From Penium margaritaceum (lineage: Eukaryota; Streptophyta; Zygnematophyceae; Desmidiales; Peniaceae), in the NCBI GenBank assembly GCA_023375785.1, contig SZWC01001513.1:160162-198799 (forward strand): a stretch of 38,638 bases of DNA, in the 5' to 3' direction. The notes beneath the pieces are model-generated. The model did no database searches. It was given only the letters and a program-made list of their open reading frames with translations, and was not told where the DNA came from. Each line of letters opens with the position of its first letter. Within the stretch, counting starts at the first letter, position 1. Shown one piece after another: positions 21,768 to 33,362 of the stretch. A program made the translations under genes and the position numbers.

Positions 21768-24345
21768 GTGGTCTGAAACACACTGGTCAGAAACACAATG
21801 GTCAGAAAAACAGTGGTCAGAAACACACTGGTCAGAAACACAGTGGTCAGAAACTCACTGGTCAGAAACACACTGGTTGGAAACACAGTGGTCAGAAACA
21901 GAGTGGTCAGAAACACACTGGTGAGAAACACACTGGTCAGAAACACAGTGGTCAGAAACACAGTGGTCAGAAGCACACTTGTCAGTAACACACTCGTCAG
22001 AAACACAGTGGTCAGAAACACAGAGGTGATTAACACAGTGGTCAGAAACACAGTGGTCAAAAACACACTGTTCAGAAACACAGTGGTCAGAAACACACTG
22101 GTCAGAAAGACACTGGTCACAAACACACTGGTCAGAAACACAGTGGTCAGAAACACACTGGTCAGAAACACAGTGGTCAGAAACACACTAGTCAGAAACA
22201 CACTGGTAAGAAACACAGTGGTCAGAAACACACTGGTCAGAGGGACGTTGGTCAGAAACACAGTGGTCAGAAACACACTGGTCAGAAACACAGTGGACAG
22301 AAACAGACTGGTCAGAAAGACTCTGGTCAGAAACACAGTGGTCAGAAACACACTGGTCAGAAACACAGTGGTCAGAAACACAGTGGTCAGAGACACACTC
22401 GTCAGAAACACAGTGGTCAGAAACACACTGGTAACAAACACAGTGGTCAGAGACACAGTGGTGAGAAAGACAGTGGTCAGAAACACACTGGTCAGAAACA
22501 CAGCGGTCAGAAATACAGTGGTCAGAAACACACTGGTCAGAAACACAGTGGTCAGAAACACACTGGTTAGAAACATTGTGGTCCGAAACACACTGGTCAG
22601 AAACCCCCCTGGTCATAAACACAGTGGTCAGAGACACAGTGGTGAGAAAGACAGTGGTCAGAAACACAGTGGTACACACTGGTCAGATCAGAAACACAGC
22701 GGTCAGAAATACAGTGGTCAGAAACACACTGGTCAGAAACACAGTGGTCAGAAACACACTGGTTAGAAACATTGTGGTCCGAAACACACTGGTCAGAAAC
22801 ACAGTGGTCAGAAACACAGTGGTCAGAAACACAGTGGTCAGAAACACAGTGGTCAGAAACAGACTGGTCACAAACACACTGGTCAGAAACACTGCGGTCA
22901 GAAACACAGTTGTCAGAATCACAGTGGTAAAAAACACAGTGGTCAGAAACTAACTGGTCAGAAACACACTGGTTAGAAACACAGTGGTCAGAAACAAACT
23001 TGTCAGAAACACAGTGGTCAGAAAAACTGTGGTCAGAAACACTCTAGACAGAAACACAGTGGTCAGAAAAACACTGGTGAGAAACACACTGGTCAGAAAC
23101 AGTGTTCACAAACACAGTGGTCAGAAACACGGTGTTCAGAAACACACTGGTCAGAAACACACTGGTCTGAAGCACAGTGGTCAGAAACACAGTGGTCAGA
23201 AACACAGTGGTAAGAAACACACTGGTCAGAAACACACTGGTCAGAAACACAGTGGTCAGAGACACAGTGGTCAGAAACACACTGGTGAGGAATTATGTGG
23301 TCAGAAACACAGTGGTCAGAAACACACTGGTGAGAAACACAGTGGTCAGAAACACACTGGTCAGAAACACAGTGGTCAGAAACACACTGTTCAGAAACAC
23401 ACTGGTCAGAAGCACACGGTTCAGAAACACAGTGGTCAGAAACACAGTGGTCAGAAACACAGTGGTCAGAAAGACAGTGGTCAGAAACACAGTGGTCAGA
23501 AACACAGTGGTCAGAAACACACTGGTCAGAAAGACAGTGGTCAGAAACACACTGGTAAGAAACACACTGGTCAGAAAGACAGTGGACAGAAACACACTGG
23601 CCAGAAGGACAGTGGTCAGAATTACAGTGGTCAGAAACACACTGGTCAGAAACACAGTGGTCAGAAACACACTGGTAAGAAACACACTGGTCAGAAACAC
23701 ACTGGTCAGAAACACAGTGGTCAGAAGCACACTGGTCAGAAACACACTGGTCAGAAACACATCGGTCAGAAACACAGTGGTCAGAAGCACACTTGTCAGA
23801 AACAAACTGGTCAGAAACACAGTGGTCTGAAACACAGAGGTCATAAACACAGTGGTCAGAAACACAGTGGTCAGAAGCACACTGGTCAGAAACACAGTAG
23901 TCACAGACACACTGGTCAGAAACTCACTGGTCACAAACACACTGGTCAGAAACACACTGGTCAGAAACACAGTGGTCAGGAACACACTGGTTAGAAACAC
24001 ACTGGTCAGAAACACGGTGGTCAGAAAAACACTGGTCAGAGGGACGGTGGACAGAAACACAGTGGTCTGAAACACACTGGTCAGAAGGACAGTGGACAGT
24101 AACACACTGGTCAGAATCAATGTGGTTAGAAACACTGTGGTCAGAAACACAGTGGTCAGAAACACACTGGTCAGAAACACAGTGGTCAGAAACACTGGTC
24201 AGAAACACAGTGGTCAGAAACACTGGTCAGAAACACAGTGGTCAGAAACACAGTGGTCAGAAACACAATGGTCAGAAACACAGTGGTCAGAAACACTGTG
24301 GTCAGAAACACACTGGTCACAAACACACTGGTCTGAAACACAGTG
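21768..24345 (+). repeat. Diverged monomer block with several slips
   Basis: Diverse units carry non-15 units at 22594-22609 (16 bp, six consecutive C), 22670-22699 (10 bp then 20 bp), 23090-23102 (13 bp), 24183-24195 and 24211-24223 (13 bp each). A block near 22440-22605 is repeated about 181 bp downstream with rearranged edges. GAGGGACG units lie at 22234 and 24033. No gene is seen. Confidence 0.9.
22440..22790 (+). repeat. Imperfect duplication of about 181 bp with rearranged junctions
   Basis: The order GTCAGAGACACAG, GGTGAGAAAGACAG, CACAGCGG, GAAATACAG, GGTTAGAAACATTGTGG, GGTCCGAAAC occurs at 22446-22590 and again from 22627. The second copy starts after a six-C unit and contains a shortened 10-bp and a lengthened 20-bp unit next to each other. 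Confidence 0.85.
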
Positions 24346-24637
24346 GTCAGAAACACAGTGGTCAGAATCACACTGGTCAGAAAAACAGTGGTCAAAAACA
24401 AACTGGTCAGAAACACACTGGTCAGAAACACACTGGTCAGAAACACAGTGGTCAGAAACACAGTGGTCAGAAACACAGTGGTCAGAAACACAGTGGTCAG
24501 AAACACACTGGTCAGAAAAACAGTGGTCAAAAACAAACTGGTCAGAAACACACTGGTCAGAAACACACTGGTCAGAAACACAGTGGTCAGAAACACAGTG
24601 GTCAGAAACACAGTGGTCAGAAACACAGTGGTCAGAA
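24346..24637 (+). repeat. 135-bp tandem duplication, 2.2 copies
   Basis: Nine units are repeated. Markers AAAAACAGTGG and GTCAAAAACAAAC appear at 24381 and 24516 with identical intervening units. Confidence 0.92.
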
Positions 24638-25707
24638 GCACTGTGGTCAGAATCACAGTGGTCAGAAACACACTGGTCAGAAACACACTGGTCAAAAACA
24701 CAGTGGACAGAGTGACAGTGCTCAGAAACACAGTGGTCAGAAATACAGGGCTCAGAAACACACTGGTCAGAAACACAGTGGTCAGAAACACAGTGGTCAG
24801 AAACACAGTGGTCATAAACACAGTGGTCACAAAGACACTGGTCAGAAACACACTGGTCTGAAACAGAGTGGTTAGAAACACAGTTGTCAGAAACACAGTG
24901 GTCAGAAACACAGTGGTCACAAAGACACTGGTCAGAAACACACTGGTCTGAAACAGAGTGGTTAGAAACACAGTTGTCAGAAACACAGTGGTCAGAAACA
25001 CAGTGGTCAGAATTACACTGGTCATAAACACACTGGTCAGAAACACAGTGGTCAGAAACAAAGTGGTCAGAAACACACTGGTCAGAAACACAGTGGTCAG
25101 GAACACAATGGTCAGAGGCACACTGGTCAAAAACACATTGGTCAAAAACCCAGTGGTCAGAAACTCACTGGTCAGAAACACAGTGGTCAGAAACACAGTA
25201 GTCAGAAACACAATGGTCAGAAACACAGTGGTCTGAAACACACTGGTTAGAAACACACTGGTCAGAAACACACTGGTCAGAAGCACAGTGGTCAGAAACA
25301 CACAGGTCAGAAACACAGTGGTCAAAAATATAGTGGTCAGAAACACAGTGGTCAGAAACACAGTGTTCAGAAACACAGTGGTCAGAGACACATTGGTCAG
25401 AAACACAATGGTCAGAAACACTGTGGTAAGAAACACACTGGTCAGAAACACACTGGTCAGAAACAAAGTGGTCAGCAACACACAGGTCAGAATCACAGTG
25501 GTCAGAAACACACTTGTCAGAAACACACTGGTCAAAAACACAGTGGTCAGAAACACAGTGGTAAGAAACACACTGGTCAAAAACACAGTGGTCAGAAACA
25601 CAGTGGTCAGAAACACACTGGTCAGAAACATACTGGTGAGAAACACACTGGTCAGAAACACACTGGTCAGAAACACAGTGGTCAGAAACACAGTGGTCAG
25701 AAACACA
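24638..25707 (+). repeat. Diverged monomers up to the assembly gap
   Basis: This stretch includes a 90-bp duplication at 24796-25005 marked by GTCACAAAGACAC, GGTCTGAAACAGAG and CAGTTGTCAG. From 24901 it is the left part of a segmental duplication with 28149-29030. No gene is seen. Confidence 0.9.
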
Positions 25708-26390
25708 NNNNNNNNNNNNNNNNNNNNNNNNNNNNNNNNNNNNNNNNNNNNNNNNNNNNNNNNNNNNNNNNNNNNNNNNNNNNNNNNNNNNNNNNNNNNN
25801 NNNNNNNNNNNNNNNNNNNNNNNNNNNNNNNNNNNNNNNNNNNNNNNNNNNNNNTGGTCAGAAACACAGTGGTCAGAAACACAGTGGTCAGAAACAAAGC
25901 GGTCAGAATCTTAGTGGTCAGAAACACACTGGTCAGAAACACACTGGTAAGAAACACAGAAGTCAGAAACACAGTCGTCTGGAACAGAGTGGTCAGAAAC
26001 ACAGTGGTCAGAAACACAGTGGTCAGAAACACACTAGTTAGAAAAAAACTTGTCAAAAACACAGTGGTCAGAAACACAGTGGTCAGAAACACAGTGGTCA
26101 GAGATACAGCGGTCAGAAACACACTGGTCAGAAACAAAGTGGTCAGAAACACAATGGTCGGAGGCACACTGGTCAGAAACACAGTGGTCAGAAACACAGT
26201 GGTCAGAAACATAGAGGTCAGAAACACAGTGGTCATAAACACTGTGGTCAGAAACACACTACAGAAACACACTGGTTAGAAACCTAGTGGTCAGAAACAC
26301 AGTGGTCAGAAACACAGTGGTCAGAACCACATTGGTCACAAACACACTGGTCAGAAACACAGTGGTTAGAAACACAGTGGTCAGAAACAC
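24901..26390 (+). repeat. Segmental duplication, copy A (interrupted by the gap)
   Basis: It matches 28149-29567. The offset is 3248 bp at 24901-25160, 3323 bp at 25190-25707 after a five-unit difference, and 3177 bp from 25855. Shared rare markers are GTCACAAAGACAC, GTCAGCAACACACAGG, AACAAAGCGG, GTCAGAATCTTAG and the short unit TACAGAAACACAC (26260, 29437). Weaker similarity continues to about 26800 against about 30000 at another offset. Confidence 0.9.
25708..25854. other. Assembly gap, 147 N
   Basis: This is a run of 147 undetermined bases. The unit starting at 25694 breaks after TGGTCAGAAACACA, and the sequence resumes at a unit start at 25855. In the paralogous copy the same two flanks (ending at 29030, resuming at 29032) are separated by a single C. 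Confidence 0.99.
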
Positions 26391-27788
26391 AGTGGTCAGA
26401 AACACACTGGTCAGAAACACACTGGTCAGAAACACAGTGGTCAGAAACACAGTGGTCAGAAACAGAGTGGTCAGAAACACAGTGGTCAGAAACTCACTGC
26501 TCAGAAACACACTGGTCAGAAACACAGAGGTCAGAAACACAGTGGTCAGAAACACAGTGGTCAGAAACACAGTAGTCAGAAACACAGTGGTCATAAACAC
26601 TGTGGTCAGAAACACACTTGTCAGAAACACACAGGTTGGACACCTAGTGGTCAGAAACACAGTGCTCACAAACACAGTGGTCAGAAACACAGTGGTCAGA
26701 ACCACAGTGGTCACAAACACACTGGTCAAAAACACAGTGGTTAGAAACACAGTGGTCAGAAACACACTGGTCAGAAACACAGTGGTTAGAAACACAGTGG
26801 TCAGAAACAAAATCGTCAAAAAACAGTGGTCAGAAACACACTGGTCAGAGGCACACTGGTCAGAAACACTGGTGAGAAACACACTGGTCAGAAACACACT
26901 GGTCAGAAACACAGTGGTCGGAAACATGCTGGTGTGCAACACAGTTGTCAGAGACACACTAGTCAGAAACACGATGGTCATAAACACAGTGGTCAGAAAC
27001 ACAGTGGTCAGGAACGCAGTGATCACAAACACAGTGGTCAGAAACACAGTGGTCAGAAACACAGTGGTCAGAAACACACTGGTCAGAAACACACTGGTCA
27101 GAAACACAGTGGTCAGAAACACTGTGGTCAGAAACATCGTGGTCAGAAATACTGTGGTCAGAAACACAGTGGTCAGAAACACACTGGTCAGAAACACAGT
27201 GGTCAGAAACACAGTGGTCAGAAACACAGTAGTCAGAAACACACTGGTTAGAAACACAGTGGTCAGAAACACACTGGTCAAAAACACAGTGGTCAGAAAC
27301 ACAGTGGTCACAAACACAGTGGTCAGAAACACAGTGGTCAAAATCACAATGTGGTCAGAAAGATAGTGGTCAGAAACACAGTGGTCAGAAGCACACTGGT
27401 CAGAAACACACAGGTCAGAAACACACTGGTCAGAGACACACTGATCAGAACAACAGTGGTCAGAAACACACTGGTCAGAAATACAGTGGTCAGAAACACA
27501 CTGGTCAGAAGCACAGTGGTCAGAAACACACTGGTCAGAAACACACTGGTCAGAAACACACTGGTCAGAAACACAGTGGTCAGAAACACACTGATCAGAA
27601 ACACAGTGGTCAGAAACACAGTGGTCAGAAACTCAGTGGTCAGAAACACAGTGGTCAGAAACACTGTGGTCAGAAACATCGTGGTCAGAAATACTGTGGT
27701 CAGAAACACAGTGGTCAGAAACACACAAGTCAGAAACACACTGGTCAGAAACACAGTGGTCAGAAACATAGTGGTCAGAAACACAGTA
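25855..27788 (+). repeat. Diverged monomer block right of the gap
   Basis: Diverse units carry slips at 26260-26272 (13 bp), 26813-26826 (14 bp), 26857-26869 (13 bp) and 27335-27351 (17 bp). Sub-blocks are shared with other places: 26813-26960 with 32855-33000, and the AAACATCGTGG plus GAAATACTGTGG pair at about 27131, 27671 and 33171. No gene is seen. Confidence 0.9.
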
Positions 27789-28109
27789 GTCAGAAACACA
27801 CTGGTTAGAAACACAGTGGTCAGAAACACAGTGGTCAGAGACACACTGGTCAAAAACACATTGGTCAGAAACCCGGTGGTCAGAAACACACTGGTTAGAA
27901 ACACAGTGGTCAGAAACACAGTGGTCAGAGACACACTGGTCAAAAACACATTGGTCAGAAACCCGGTGGTCAGAAACACACTGGTTAGAAACACAGTGGT
28001 CAGAAACACAGTGGTCAGAGACACACTGGTCAAAAACACATTGGTCAGAAACCCGGTGGTCAGAAACACACTGGTTAGAAACACAGTGGTCAGAAACACA
28101 GTGGTCAGA
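27789..28109 (+). repeat. 90-bp HOR, 3.6 copies
   Basis: Six units per copy are marked by GTCAGAGACAC, GTCAAAAACACATTGG, AAACCCGGTGG and GGTTAGAAAC. AAACCCGG lies near 27870, 27960 and 28050. Copies look identical. Confidence 0.94.
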
Positions 28110-30116
28110 ATTACACTGGTCATAAACACACTGGTCAGAAACACAGTGGTCAGAAACACAGTGGTCACAAAGACACTGGTCAGAAACACACTGGTCTGAA
28201 ACAGAGTGGTTAGAAACACAGTTGTCAGAAACACAGTGGTCAGAAACACAGTGGTCAGAATTACACTGGTCATAAACACACTGGTCAGAAAAACAGTGGT
28301 CAGAAACAAAGTGGTCAGAAACACACTAGTCAGAAACACAGTGGTCAGGAACACACTGGTCAGAGGCACACTGGTCAAAAACACATTGGTCAGAAACCCA
28401 GTGGTCAGAAACACACTGGTTAGAAACACAGTGGTCAGAAACACAGTGGTCAGAAAAACAGTGGTCAGAAACACACAAGTCAGAAACACACTGGTCAGAA
28501 ACACAGTGGTCAGAAACACAGTAGTCAGAAACACAATGGTCAGAAACACAGTGGTCTGAAACACACTGGTTAGAAACACACTGGTCAGAAACACACTGGT
28601 CAGAAGCACAGTGGTCAGAAACACACAGGTCAGAAACACAGTTGTCAAAAACATAGTGGTCAGAAACACAGTGGTCAGAAACACAGTGGTCAGAAACACA
28701 GTGGTCAGAGACACATTGGTCAGAAACACAATGGTCAGAAACACAGTGGTAAGAAACACACTGGTCAGAAACACACTGGTCAGAAACAAAGTGGTCAGCA
28801 ACACACAGGTCAGAATCACAGTGGTCAGAAACACACTTGTCAGAAACACACTGGTCAAAAACACATTGGTCAGAAACACAGTGGTAAGAAACACACTGGT
28901 CAGAAACACAGTGGTCAGAAACACAGTGGTCAGAAACACACTGGTCAGAAACATACTGGTGAGAAACACACTGGTCAGAAACACACTGGTCAGAAACACA
29001 GTGGTCAGAAACACAGTGGTCAGAAACACACTGGTCAGAAACACAGTGGTCAGAAACACAGTGGTCAGAAACAAAGCGGTCAGAATCTTAGTGGTCAGAA
29101 ACACACTGGTCAGAAACACACTGGTAAGAAACACAGTGGTCAGAAACACAGTCGTCAGCAACACAGTGGTCAGAAACACAGTGGTCAGAAACACAGTGGT
29201 CAGAAACACACTAGTTAGAAAAAAACTGGTCAAGAACACAGTGGTCAGAAACACAGTGGTCAGAAACACAGTGGTCAGAGATACAGTGGTCAGAAACACA
29301 CTGGTCAGAAACAAAGTGGTCAGAAACACACTGGTCGGAGGCACACTGGTCAGAAACACAGTGGTCAGAAACACAGTGGTCAGAAACATAGTGGTCAGAA
29401 ACACAGTGGTCATAAACACTGTGGTCAGAAACACACTACAGAAACACACTGGTTAGAAACCTAGTGGTCAGAAACACAGTGGTCAGAAACACAGTGGTCA
29501 GAACCACATTGGTCACAAACACACTGGTCAGAAACACAGTGGTTAGAAACACAGTGGTCAGAAACAAAGTCGTCAGAAAAACAGTGGTCAGATACACACT
29601 GGTCAGAGGCACACTGGTCAGAAACACAGTGGTCAGAAACACACTGGTGAGAAACACACTGGTCAGAAACACACTGGTCAGAAACACAGTGGTCAGAATC
29701 ACAGTGGTCAGAAACAGAGTGGTCAGAAACACAGTAGTCAGAAACTCACTGCTCAGAAACACACTGGTCAGAAACACAGAGGTCAGAAACACAGTGGTCA
29801 GAAACACAGTGGTCAGAAACACAGTGGTCAGAAACACAGTGGTCATAAACACTGTGGTCAGAAACACACTTGTCAGAAACACACTGGTTGGAAACCTTGT
29901 GGTCAGAAACACAGTGCTCACAAACACAGTGGTCAGAAACACAGTGGTCAGAACCACAGTGGTCACAAACACACTGGTCAAAAACACAGTGGTTAGAAAC
30001 ACAGTGGTCAGAAACAAAGTCGTCAGAAACACAATGGTCAGAAACACAGTAGTCAGAAACACAGTGGTCAGAAGTACAGTGGTCAGAATCACAGTGGTCA
30101 GAAACACACTGGTCAA
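28110..30116 (+). repeat. Diverged monomer block, includes segmental copy B
   Basis: These are diverse units. 28149-29567 is the second copy of the block around the gap, and 29437-29449 carries the shared 13-bp unit. The right part (about 29710-30000) matches 26460-26750 near offset 3252. No gene is seen. Confidence 0.9.
28149..29567 (+). repeat. Segmental duplication, copy B (complete)
   Basis: This is an uninterrupted counterpart of 24901-26390. It has five extra units (75 bp) near 28410-28510 that the other copy lacks, and scattered substitutions elsewhere. It provides the sequence expected across the gap in copy A. Confidence 0.9.
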
Positions 30117-31397
30117 AAACACAGTGGTCAGAAACACTGTGGTCAGAAACACCGTGGTCAGAAACACAGTGGTCACAAACACAGTGGTCAGAAACACTGT
30201 GGTCAGAAACACCGTGGTCAGAAACACAGTGGTCACAAACACAGTGGTCAGAAACACTGTGGTCAGAAACACCGTGGTCAGAAACACAGTGGTCACAAAC
30301 ACAGTGGTCAGAAACACTGTGGTCAGAAACACCGTGGTCAGAAACACAGTGGTCACAAACACAGTGGTCAGAAACACTGTGGTCAGAAACACCGTGGTCA
30401 GAAACACAGTGGTCACAAACACAGTGGTCAGAAACACTGTGGTCAGAAACACCGTGGTCAGAAACACAGTGGTCACAAACACAGTGGTCAGAAACACTGT
30501 GGTCAGAAACACCGTGGTCAGAAACACAGTGGTCACAAACACAGTGGTCAGAAACACTGTGGTCAGAAACACCGTGGTCAGAAACACAGTGGTCACAAAC
30601 ACAGTGGTCAGAAACACTGTGGTCAGAAACACCGTGGTCAGAAACACAGTGGTCACAAACACAGTGGTCAGAAACACTGTGGTCAGAAACACCGTGGTCA
30701 GAAACACAGTGGTCACAAACACAGTGGTCAGAAACACTGTGGTCAGAAACACCGTGGTCAGAAACACAGTGGTCACAAACACAGTGGTCAGAAACACTGT
30801 GGTCAGAAACACCGTGGTCAGAAACACAGTGGTCACAAACACAGTGGTCAGAAACACTGTGGTCAGAAACACCGTGGTCAGAAACACAGTGGTCACAAAC
30901 ACAGTGGTCAGAAACACTGTGGTCAGAAACACCGTGGTCAGAAACACAGTGGTCACAAACACAGTGGTCAGAAACACTGTGGTCAGAAACACCGTGGTCA
31001 GAAACACAGTGGTCACAAACACAGTGGTCAGAAACACTGTGGTCAGAAACACCGTGGTCAGAAACACAGTGGTCACAAACACAGTGGTCAGAAACACTGT
31101 GGTCAGAAACACCGTGGTCAGAAACACAGTGGTCACAAACACAGTGGTCAGAAACACTGTGGTCAGAAACACCGTGGTCAGAAACACAGTGGTCACAAAC
31201 ACAGTGGTCAGAAACACTGTGGTCAGAAACACCGTGGTCAGAAACACAGTGGTCACAAACACAGTGGTCAGAAACACTGTGGTCAGAAACACCGTGGTCA
31301 GAAACACAGTGGTCACAAACACAGTGGTCAGAAACACTGTGGTCAGAAACACCGTGGTCAGAAACACAGTGGTCACAAACACAGTGGTCAGAAACAC
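30117..31397 (+). repeat. 60-bp HOR, 21.4 copies
   Basis: Four units per copy end CACAG, CACTG, CACCG and CACAG, the last copy-unit boundary marked by GGTCACAAAC. Twenty-one full copies start every 60 bp from 30121 to 31321 and are identical by eye. Each copy has one CpG (ACCGTGG) and one TGTGGT. Confidence 0.97.
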
Positions 31398-32180
31398 ACT
31401 GGTTAGAAACCTAGTGGTCAGAAATACAGTGCTCAGAAACACAGTGCTCAGAAACACAGTGGTCAGAAACACATTGGTCAGAACCACACCGGTCACAAAC
31501 ACACTGGTCAGAAACACAGTAGTTAGAAACACAGTGGTCAGAAACAAAGTCGTCAGAAAAACAATGGTCAGAAACACACTGGTCAGAGGCACACTGGTCA
31601 GAAACACATTGGTCAGAAACACACTGGTCAGAAACAAACTGGTCAGAAACACAGTGGTCGGAAACTCGCTGGTGTGCAACACGGTGGTCAGAGACACACT
31701 GGTCAGAAACACGTTGGTCAGAAACACAATGGTCAGAAACACAGTGGTCAGAAACGCAGTGATCACAAACGCAGTGGTCAGAAACACAGTGGTCAGAAAC
31801 ACAGTGGTCAGAAACACACTGGTTAGAAATACAGTGGTAAGAAACACAGTGGTCAGAAACACAGTGGTTAGAAACACACTGGTCAGAAACACAATGGTTA
31901 GAAACACTGTGGTCAGAAACACAGTGGTCAGAAACAATGTGGTCAGAAACACAGTGGTCAGAAACACACTGGTCAGAAACACAGTGGTCAGAAAAACAGT
32001 GGTCAGAAACACAGTGGTCAGAAACACACTGGTTAGAAACACAGTGGTCAGAAACACACTGGTCAGAAACACAGTGGTCAGAAACACAGTTGTCAGATAC
32101 ACAGTGGTCAGAAACACAGTGGTCAGAAACACAGTGGTCAAAATCACACTGGTCAGAAACACAGTGGTAAGAAACACACT
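31398..32180 (+). repeat. Diverged monomer block
   Basis: The left part (31398-31700) repeats the marker order seen near 29450-29680 and 35280-35480: AACCTAGTGG, CAGTGCTCAG, GAACCACAC, GGTCACAAAC, CAAAGTCGTCAG, GAGGCACAC. A variant of the GTGTGCAAC marker is at 31672. No gene is seen. Confidence 0.9.
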
Positions 32181-32803
32181 GGTCAGAAACACACTGGTCA
32201 GAAGCACACTGGTCAGAAACACATTGGTCAGAAACACAATGGTCAGAAACACACTGGTCAGAAACACACTAGTCAGAAACACAGTGGTCAGAAACACAGT
32301 AGTCAGAAACACACTGGTTAGAAACACAGTGGTCAGAAACACACTGGTCAGAAGCACACTGGTCAGAAACACATTGGTCAGAAACACAATGGTCAGAAAC
32401 ACACTGGTCAGAAACACACTAGTCAGAAACACAGTGGTCAGAAACACAGTAGTCAGAAACACACTGGTTAGAAACACAGTGGTCAGAAACACACTGGTCA
32501 GAAGCACACTGGTCAGAAACACATTGGTCAGAAACACAATGGTCAGAAACACACTGGTCAGAAACACACTAGTCAGAAACACAGTGGTCAGAAACACAGT
32601 AGTCAGAAACACACTGGTTAGAAACACAGTGGTCAGAAACACACTGGTCAGAAGCACACTGGTCAGAAACACATTGGTCAGAAACACAATGGTCAGAAAC
32701 ACACTGGTCAGAAACACACTAGTCAGAAACACAGTGGTCAGAAACACAGTAGTCAGAAACACACTGGTTAGAAACACAGTGGTCAGAAACACACTGGTCA
32801 GAA
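32181..32803 (+). repeat. 150-bp HOR, 4.2 copies
   Basis: Ten units per copy are marked by GAAGCACAC (32201, 32351, 32501, 32651), CACATTGG, CACAATGG, CACTAGTCAG, CACAGTAGTCAG and GGTTAGAAAC. It is a third 150-bp array with its own variant set. Confidence 0.95.
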
Positions 32804-33362
32804 ACACACTGGTCAAAAACACAGTGGTTAGAAACACAGTGGTCAGAAACAAAATCGTCAAAAAACAGTGGTCAGAAACACACTGGTCAGAGGCACACTG
32901 GTCAGAAACACTGGTGAGAAACACACTGGTCAGAAAGACACTGGTCATAAACACAGTGGTCGGAAACATGCTGGTGTGCAACACAGTTGTCAGAGACACA
33001 CTAGTCAGAAAACGGTGGTCAGAAACACAGTGGTCAGAAACACAGTGGTCAGGAACGCAGTGATCACAGACACAGTGGTCAGAAACACAGTGGTCAGAAA
33101 CACAGTGGTCAGAAACACAGTGGTCAGAAACACACTGGTCAGAAACACAGTGGTCAGAAACACTGTGGTCAGAAACATCGTGGTCAGAAATACTGTGGTC
33201 AGAAACACAGTGGTCAGAAACACACTGGTCAGAAACACAGTGGTCAGAAACACAATGGTCAGAAACACAGTAGTCAGAAACACACTGGTTAGAAACACAG
33301 TGGTCAGATACACAGTGGTCAGAAACACAGTGGTCAGAAACATAGTGGTCAGAAACACAGTT
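32804..33362 (+). repeat. Diverged monomer block with three slips
   Basis: Units at 32855-32868 (14 bp), 32899-32911 (13 bp) and 33002-33015 (14 bp) break the phase. The first two are shared with 26813-26826 and 26857-26869. The GTGTGCAAC marker is at 32973. No gene is seen. Confidence 0.9.

Noticed and set aside
25708-25854. Insertion element hidden in the N run
   Set aside because: No target-site duplication or foreign sequence is visible at either edge, and the paralogous copy joins the flanks through a normal unit.
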